DNA from: Chrysomallon squamiferum
Taxonomy: Eukaryota; Mollusca; Gastropoda; Neomphalida; Peltospiridae
DNA: 64,000 nucleotides
Direction of reading: 5' to 3'
Assembly (NCBI GenBank): GCA_012295275.1
Contig: CM022679.1
Span: 12,205,915 to 12,269,914, forward strand
Part shown: positions 57,884 through 64,000 of the stretch, in pieces
Layout of the letters: each line of letters begins with the position of its first letter
Numbering within the stretch: the stretch's first letter is position 1
The notes under the pieces: model-generated
What the model saw: the letters and a program-made list of their open reading frames with translations, nothing else
Told to the model about the DNA's origin: nothing
Databases searched by the model: none
Translations under genes and position numbers: made by a program

Positions 57884-59452
57884 TTAAAGTTTGGTATGAT
57901 TCGGAAATGATTCTATTGGTGGTGGAAGAGGCGGTGGTGGCGGAGGCGTCGCAGAAAGACTGAAAGATTCGGCTTCACTGGTAGGACTGTCTATCTCGTC
58001 TCGCGGAATGATTTCTGGTGGATCCTCTTTAAACTGCACTGCCCTTGGCTGAGAACTTGTGATGGAGTCGAGTGGGGTGGGGTTATCTTCGTTAATCCAC
58101 GGTGCTCTGGGAACTGCGGCAGGTGACGATGATTCGGATTCGTCGTCGTCAGATGTGCGTTGACGTCTACGTTTCAGTTCCTCAATTACAGCATTCTTGC
58201 TAGGTGACTGATTACTACCTAGGATCTTCTGTCTCTCCTCTTCAGTGGATGTCATTGAAAGAGGCGACCCATCAGATATACTTCGCACTATTCCTGGAGG
58301 CGGTGTTGGCGGCCTGAATTTCACTTTCGCGAATGCTCCACCTGTCAAAGGCGGAGAAGGTGGAAGCGGGGGAGGCGGAGGAATAGTGTTCAAGGAAGAC
58401 GTTGAAGCTTCAGCATCAAATGGCGGAGTTGGTGGTCTGAAGCTGACTGCATCTTCGTAACCATGATCTTGATTTTCTTTGTCTAGTTTTAATTGTTTCT
58501 CGTACTCTAAGTTGTTGAAGCGAAATGCATAGTCAACGGATGCTTGCTCGTCCATTGGACTTTGGTAATCCTCTTTAGGCATAACAACGGGCAGGTCGGT
58601 TATTAATCGCGATGATGCTTCTGTATAGTCATCAGAAGGCGCTTCCACTGGAAATTCAGAAGAACGGTGACTTTTAAACAAGTATCCTTCTGAAGACGTG
58701 CTAGCCTTTAATTCGGAGTCATGATGACTCCTGAACATGTAATCTTCTTCATTTGTCTCATTGTGGAACTCAGACGAACCCTGAGTGTTGAACAAGTAGT
58801 TTTCTGAAGTCCTTTTAGAATAATCCGACATATCTTTTGCGTTAAGCCGATAATCGTCTGACGGAGGTTCTATCGGGTATTCGGAAGACTCGCGGCCGTC
58901 GCGATCTGTTTCAAAAGACAGCGTGTTTTCTTCTCCCGTGAATGAAGATTTGCCTTTCACAGAGGCTTTCGAAGGATATTCAAAATTCAAACTGGAAGTC
59001 GGAACTGGATTCGGGGAATAATCTGACATAGCTACAGGTTCTGGCTCTTCCACTTTAGGAGAATAAATTGTAAACGCTGACCTTTCATTATTGTCAGCGT
59101 CAAAACCTGTCGACATTAAACTTAGATCACTAGTTACGTGATTGTTTGTCACTACATGGTTGCTTTCCTGTTTCGTTGACTGCCTTTTGATCGTCATTTC
59201 AGTGTCGGCCGGAGCAAATATTATATCTCCAGGTGCGGCCATAACATTGTTACTTGTCTGTGATCCCCGGTTTATCTTTTCTTCCGAGCTAGATCTCTCT
59301 CTAGATTTAGATCGTCTGCGCTGAGACTCATGAGAATGAGATCGTTGTCTGTGTGACTTTGAAAGTCCGTGATCTTTTGTTCGGGACTTGCCGTTGTCTC
59401 GTTTAGGTTCATAGCGTCGTCTATGCCTGTTTTCTGTATCTGATTCTCTAGT
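57884..59452 (-). CDS. Gene B, main tail exon to stop
   Basis: TTTTTCTTAAAG|ACTAGA acceptor; 1569 nt encoding residues 155-676 and TAA at 57884. Opens with RESDTENRHRRR, which aligns with gene A's ERDSADRHRR at the same point of the tail. An open frame of this length in AT-rich DNA is strong evidence of coding. Confidence 0.93.
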   Translation of the reverse strand, partial: TRESDTENRHRRRYEPKRDNGKSRTKDHGLSKSHRQRSHSHESQRRRSKSRERSSSEEKINRGSQTSNNVMAAPGDIIFAPADTEMTIKRQSTKQESNHVVTNNHVTSDLSLMSTGFDADNNERSAFTIYSPKVEEPEPVAMSDYSPNPVPTSSLNFEYPSKASVKGKSSFTGEENTLSFETDRDGRESSEYPIEPPSDDYRLNAKDMSDYSKRTSENYLFNTQGSSEFHNETNEEDYMFRSHHDSELKASTSSEGYLFKSHRSSEFPVEAPSDDYTEASSRLITDLPVVMPKEDYQSPMDEQASVDYAFRFNNLEYEKQLKLDKENQDHGYEDAVSFRPPTPPFDAEASTSSLNTIPPPPPLPPSPPLTGGAFAKVKFRPPTPPPGIVRSISDGSPLSMTSTEEERQKILGSNQSPSKNAVIEELKRRRQRTSDDDESESSSPAAVPRAPWINEDNPTPLDSITSSQPRAVQFKEDPPEIIPRDEIDSPTSEAESFSLSATPPPPPPLPPPIESFPNHTKL

Positions 59453-60464
59453 CTTTAAGAAAAAAAAATATATAATAATTATTGAGCTGACAAAATTATT
59501 CATAACGTATATATGTTTGTATCGTATGTGTGTAGTATGACTAAAGTATCTATGTATTAGTATGTATAAATGTTTGTATGCACGTACGTATAAATGTTTG
59601 TATGCATGTACGTATAAATGTTTGTATGCATATATGTGTGTGTGTGTATGTATGTTTGTGTATGAAGATAGACAGAAAGTCGGGTTGATATACGCACACA
59701 TACACATACAGTTTTTAAAACATATTCTTACCTCGCCGTTTTCCATTTCCCTGCAAAACGATAGATACATTTACGGTTATTATTTATAAATTTTATAATT
59801 TTTATAGTCATCATCATCATCATGTCATGTAATGTTAGTAAATGTTTTAATATTAATCAAAAAGTTAATATAGTTAATATTGTTGTGGCTGAATATATAC
59901 ACTGTGTGTGTACATGTAAGTGTGTGTGAGTGTGTGTGTGAGTGTGTGTGTGTGTGTGCGTGTGTGTATGTGTGTTTTGTAAGTGTGACTATTTTAAAAT
60001 AAGATCCTGATATGGTCGGTATGCTTTTTGAAAATCGTTTCATATTTTGAGACTAATTACTGGATTCGTGAATATAAAAAAGTTTTCAATCAGATATACC
60101 TTATTATCACTCCACTTGTTCCTCCATTAGCTAAAAAAATAAAATAAAATATTTAAAAAACGATCTGAATTTGTTTTTCAAAAGAAATTAGTTAACACAT
60201 ATTGTGTTAAATATAATATTAAATGTTATGATGCATACTTTTAATTTCATACATTTTATTTTATATGTAGAACGCACTGTTGCATTTTACAAATCTGCTT
60301 TCAGTTAGATTTTTTTTTTTTAAATGGTAGCAATAAAAGTAACTAAACAAACAAAAAAAAGGAATATAAATATAATGAATATAAATAAATAAAAAAGAAA
60401 ACAACCAAACAAATAAACAAACAGATAAATAAATAAACAAAATAAAGAATATAAATATAATGAA

Positions 60465-60558
<94 letters not shown>

Positions 60559-61504
60559 ACAACCAACAAACAAATAAATAATTACTTATGCATTAATTAT
60601 ATCAAAAGAAAAAAAAAAAATAAAAGCTCGAACTACAGAACACAGAGTAAAGAAATAAAGACACAACAGCAGAATGAAAGAAGTAATTCTGAATAAGAAA
60701 ACAAATTGAAAGGAAAGACTGTAGAACGAACAGGCAATTTACACATACGTAAATAATCTTTAGATCTCTTTGAAATGGTGCCGTCGTCAACCACTACAAT
60801 AGGCCGTGGGTAGCCGGGCAGCATCGGGGGCTGGAACATGTAGGGAGGCAGGGGCTCCATGAGGGACGGGGCGGACAAATCTCTCATGCCGTGTCTCATT
60901 GTATAGAACATCATAGGTGGACGGTTTCTAATGGGCGGACCCTGGGTGTGGAAAAGAGGGTTGGTGTGGTACGGGTAAGGATGAGGAACGATTTGTCGGC
61001 TCGTTCCATTTGCTGATGTTTTTAACTTTTTCTTTTCTCTCTTGGCTTTTCTGGATTGTCTGAAAAATATAATTAACATTATCGTGTCAGTGACATCATC
61101 ATCATAACCACCAACAGCAACGTCATCATCATCATCGTCGTCGTCGTCATTATCATCATCATCATCATTACTATTATTGTCGTTATTATTATTGTTGTTG
61201 TTGTTGTTGTTGCTGGTATTGGAGATGGTATAGTGGTGGTTGTACCGTGATGACGGAAATGGTTATGACTGTTTCGGCTTTTGTCATTACAGCGTTTTGG
61301 ACTTCGCCTTTAAATTATTCCTAATTTAATTAAATTTAATATTTTCAAAAATTAAATTAAATTAAATAAAGAAACGTAAAAAATAAATAAATAATAATAT
61401 TTCAGATATCTATTTTATTGTTTGCAGTCAAGTCGAGTAGATGTTTGATGTAAATGATGTAAACGATAATGTTAATTCATCAAATAAAACAAATACAAAA
61501 ATAA

Positions 61505-61551
<47 letters not shown>

Positions 61552-61564
61552 ACAAACAAACAAA

Positions 61565-61619
<55 letters not shown>

Positions 61620-61743
61620 GAGAACTAAGGGAAGTAACTCACTTGATTAGACAGTACACAGTGATGATAATAAAGAGAATAAGGAGTAATCCCCCTGCAC
61701 TGACTCCTGCAGCTATTACACCAGTGAGTGACTCCTCAGCCAT
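57884..61743 (-). CDS. Gene B: single-pass membrane protein with Tyr-repeat, proline-rich tail
   Basis: Unrecognised family. Five coding exons (61743-61643, 61059-60749, 60130-60100, 59750-59732, 59452-57884) give 676 residues. Residues 1-9 are the N-terminus and 10-33 one hydrophobic helix with G13, A16, G17 and G18 at the same places as gene A. Residues 34-47 are basic (SRKAKREKKKLK), predicting a cytoplasmic tail. The tail has: Pro/Met/Tyr-rich 60-120; an Arg/Ser/His tract 160-213; Tyr motifs (NYLFNTQ, DYMFRSH, GYLFKSH) 345-470; FRPPTPP at 492-498 and 533-539; polyproline 512-523 and 657-666; an ELKRRRQR helix near 579; and a C-terminal HTKL fitting a class I PDZ ligand. Family knowledge supports SH3, EVH1, WW or PDZ partners for such motifs; a scaffold role is inferred. 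Paralogue of gene A, same strand. Confidence 0.85.
59732..59750 (-). CDS. Gene B, 19-nt micro-exon
   Basis: TTTTGCAG|GGAAATGG acceptor and GCGAG|GTAAGA donor; encodes the end of Arg148 and then EMENGE. It keeps the phase between its neighbours exactly. Confidence 0.72.
60100..60130 (-). CDS. Gene B, 31-nt micro-exon
   Basis: TTTTTTTAG|CTAATGG acceptor and AATAAG|GTATAT donor; encodes PNGGTSGVII. Phase 1 in, phase 2 out, matching both neighbours. Confidence 0.72.
60463..60555. repeat. (AAAT)n followed by poly-A
   Basis: AAAT units to about 60522, then about 33 A residues, in the intron between gene B exons 2 and 3. Confidence 0.94.
60749..61059 (-). CDS. Gene B, juxtamembrane Pro/Met/Tyr-rich exon
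   Basis: TATTTTTCAG|ACAATC acceptor and TTTAC|GTATGT donor; 311 nt. Basic stop-transfer, then PHPYPYHTNPLFHTQGPP, PPYMFQPPMLPGYPRP and a charged end. It is more GC-rich than the surrounding DNA. Confidence 0.88.
61125..61212. repeat. (ATC)n/(GTC)n/(GTT)n trinucleotide cluster
   Basis: Short in-register ATC, GTC, ATC and GTT blocks in the intron between gene B exons 1 and 2. Confidence 0.85.
61503..61619. repeat. (AAAT)n array with an (AAAC) interlude
   Basis: AATA units broken by three AAAC units near 61552-61563, ending 24 bases beyond the gene B start-exon donor. Confidence 0.95.
61643..61743 (-). CDS. Gene B, start exon with the transmembrane helix
   Basis: ATG at 61743-61741, in an exon starting at 61748 after TATTTTACAG. 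Encodes MAEESLTGVIAAG, then VSAGGLLLILFIIITVYCLI; donor ATCAA|GTGAGT. From ATG to donor it is 101 nt in phase 2, as in gene A. The five bases before the ATG contain no in-frame stop, so an upstream extension is formally possible, but the paralogue supports this start. Confidence 0.85.
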
Positions 61744-61749
61744 CACACC

Positions 61750-61970
61750 TGTAAAATATAGCATTTATGTATCAGTGTAAACTATGGCATTAGTCTACCA
61801 ATGTAAAATACAACAAATCTTTCAGTGTAAAATATAATCTTAATTATCAGTGTAAAATATATTATTAATCGATCAAAGTAAAATATAATTTTAATATATC
61901 AGTGTAAAATATAATATTGATCTACCAATGTAAAATATAATAATATTATTAATCATTATTTTAAAAATAT
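61750..61970. repeat. Degenerate tandem repeats of CAGTGTAAAATATAAT
   Basis: Seven or so copies of a roughly 25-35 base unit with the core (C/A)A(G/A)TGTAAAATATAAT lie directly upstream (minus sense) of the gene B start exon and end at its splice acceptor. Confidence 0.8.
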
Positions 61971-62849
61971 AATATGAATTTAGTAATTCATATACCCTCC
62001 CACACACACACACACACACACACACCTATATACACTCTCTATGGGAAAATAAGTCGATAAACTGAGAGATTTTAACCGGAGATAAGAAACACCACACATA
62101 CAAACACACACACACACACACACACACACAGATACATACACATGTGCATACTGAGAGAGACCGGTGTGCGAGAGAGAAAGAGAAAGAGGTAGACAGACAT
62201 ATATAGATAGACAGATAGATAGAAAGACAGATGAGAAACAGACTATTGGACATCTTGTTTTTTTCTTATTATAAAGATTAACTGACAGTTGCAGACTTTT
62301 GCTTTTAAAGTGTGTGTTAAAATGCTGCTGTTGATTGCAAAATATCATTGTTTTTAACATCTTAGAGAGAACTGTATGCCCGACAAGATTCGATTACTGT
62401 TCATTAAATATATAAACATAACGTAAATGAAGAATAAATCAATATGAGTTTATGAAGTGCTGTATATGCATTTAGATCAAACTGCAGTAAAAATTCTGCC
62501 AATAAACAAACAAACACACAACCAAACAAGCGAACAAACAAATAAATAAATAAATAAATAAATAAATAAAAAATAAATAAATAATATTCATAACAATAAG
62601 CCAACCCATCGAAAACAAAACAGTATATATTATTCTGTTTATCACAATGCAATAGAAATTAAACAAACAGTATGTAAATATATACATTCTGTTGTTCGTG
62701 TCAGCACAATGTTTGAGATAAACAGTACACGTGTATTATGTAAATTAACACTGTCACCTGTTTATGACATGAAATTTAAACAGAAGAAAAATAAATAAAT
62801 ATATAATATATGGTGTACACGTTAAAATATTACAATTCGTATATGGCTC

Positions 62850-62853
<4 letters not shown>

Positions 62854-62942
<89 letters not shown>
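62854..62942. repeat. (TC)n microsatellite, (GA)n on gene B's strand
   Basis: Nearly uninterrupted TC run, about 1.1 kb upstream of the gene B start codon. Confidence 0.95.
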
Positions 62943-62985
62943 AAAGTTAGTCATTAATATATACATATATTAATGACTAACTTTA
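62942..62985. repeat. Perfect 21-bp palindrome with 2-base centre
   Basis: TAAAGTTAGTCATTAATATA and the next base are mirrored exactly by 62965-62985 across a central AC. Confidence 0.93.
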
Positions 62986-64000
62986 TGATAGCAAGAGTTA
63001 AAAAACACAACAAAACAGAAAATGATATAACATTTTACGTTCCAAAATAGCACCGTTATATATAGAAGACATGTACAAATTCCAAAGTAAATGTTTATTT
63101 TATGGTAGGGCTATAACCTCAGTACTTCATGATAACTGGGTTATGATCTTGATGGCGGACCTTACAGAGAACTGAGTAACTACGCATATAACCATTATAC
63201 AATCTCATTTCTCTAGCTGTATTCTAACATACTAAAACTGCCTTGGGTTCATGAATTTTTAGACAAATACGCTTGAAAGTGACAGTGATCATTTATGTAC
63301 CAAAGATTTGCTTTGAAAAATTAGTATATGCGATAAATTCTATTGATAATTTCCAAAGACTGTAAAGTAAGTTTTTAACTGGATGAAGGCAACCAAGGAG
63401 AACAAGAACACGATTTTTGTCTTCCTTTTTTTTTTTTTTTTTTATCTATAATCCCGCCGACACAGGTGAATTAGCTCGAGTTATTTTCGACTGTTCAAAA
63501 GCTTCATATGACGACATGACATTTTATTATTCAACTGTAGGCGTCGGGTGGCAATTTATAAAATATTTAGTCACGATATGGGGGAATCTTATTATCAACC
63601 AAGAGAAATGAGGATACCGTATATGAGCATTTCCAAATACGGAGTGAAACATAAACCATTCTCGAGCAGAAAAGTAATAATGTCTAAAAGATTGGCCAGA
63701 GATACTGTAACAGTAACATAACACAGGCTGACAAAATCTTGTTGGTCGTTCTTGCTGACTTAGTTTATAATTTGTATCCTAGTCACGATTTTCTTTTCTC
63801 TTTTCTCTTTTCTTTTTATTTTCTATGTTTACTTTCTTTCTTTCTTTTTCTCTTTTTGTTAGTTGCAGAGAAGAAGTAATTCGTCCGTCTTGTTTGAAAA
63901 CCTGTTCATATTCCTAAAGTAGTGACTTTATCAGTCTGGGTGTGGTAATGTTATTTTTATGTAAGTTATTTTGGTGCTAGAGGTATTGTATGGTTCTGGT

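Larger units (their letters stand above)
61971..64000. other. Upstream flank or 5' intron of gene B
   Basis: Short (CA)n at 62001-62023 and 62104-62130, (AAAT)n near 62540-62585, a long (TC)n at 62854-62942 and a perfect palindrome at 62942-62985. The gene B promoter and any untranslated exon are not identifiable here. Confidence 0.6.

Noticed and set aside
58245-58460. Plus-strand Gly-rich frame opposite gene B
   Set aside because: Antisense shadow of the proline codons in gene B's tail.
59753-59770. Start of a longer open frame (MYLSFCREMENGE) running into gene B
   Set aside because: It begins inside an intron. The GCAG acceptor at 59751 and the upstream transmembrane exon with exact phase fit, matched in gene A, argue for splicing instead.

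Overview
This window is invertebrate metazoan nuclear DNA. It is strongly AT-rich by eye, full of microsatellites, and carries multi-exon genes with GT-AG introns, tRNA genes with internal promoter boxes and a decayed eukaryotic integrase element. The style (dense (ATT)n, (TG)n, (GA)n and (TTTA)n tracts, a KRBA2-like integrase relic) fits a lophotrochozoan, perhaps a mollusc. That placement is inference.

Layout. (1) 1-11,327, plus strand: the 3' part of a large multi-exon gene of unknown function, 15 exons in the window. One 1.1-kb exon holds a 72-bp coding minisatellite with a frame-breaking 22-bp deletion. A degenerate KRBA2-like integrase element with palindromic ends (1,324-3,080) sits in one intron, and a duplicated copy of the penultimate exon lies in the last intron. 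(2) 11,328-14,176: spacer between convergent genes. (3) 14,414-22,478, minus strand: gene A, six coding exons, 517 residues. (4) 22,490 to about 57,800: 35 kb with no convincing protein gene, holding two tRNA-Thr(TGT) genes in opposite orientation, many microsatellites, a perfect 29-bp hairpin, a GC-richer segment near 49.2-49.6 kb that could be a 5' exon or promoter for gene A, and two weak coding-like relics. (5) 57,884-61,743, minus strand: gene B, five coding exons, 676 residues. (6) 61,749-64,000: upstream intron or flank of gene B.

The main result is that genes A and B are tandem paralogues. Each starts with a coding exon of exactly 33 codons plus 2 bases, encoding a very short N-terminus and one transmembrane helix with glycines at matching positions 13, 17 and 18. 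A basic juxtamembrane stretch and a long, apparently disordered cytoplasmic tail follow. Gene A's tail has an Arg/His/Ser/Tyr repeat tract and a GFDNPAF motif. Gene B's tail has Tyr-Leu-Phe type repeats, two FRPPTPP copies, polyproline runs and a class I PDZ-like C-terminus (HTKL). I do not recognise the family. They look like membrane-anchored scaffold or signalling tails with almost no ectodomain, and they are the best candidates here for something undescribed.
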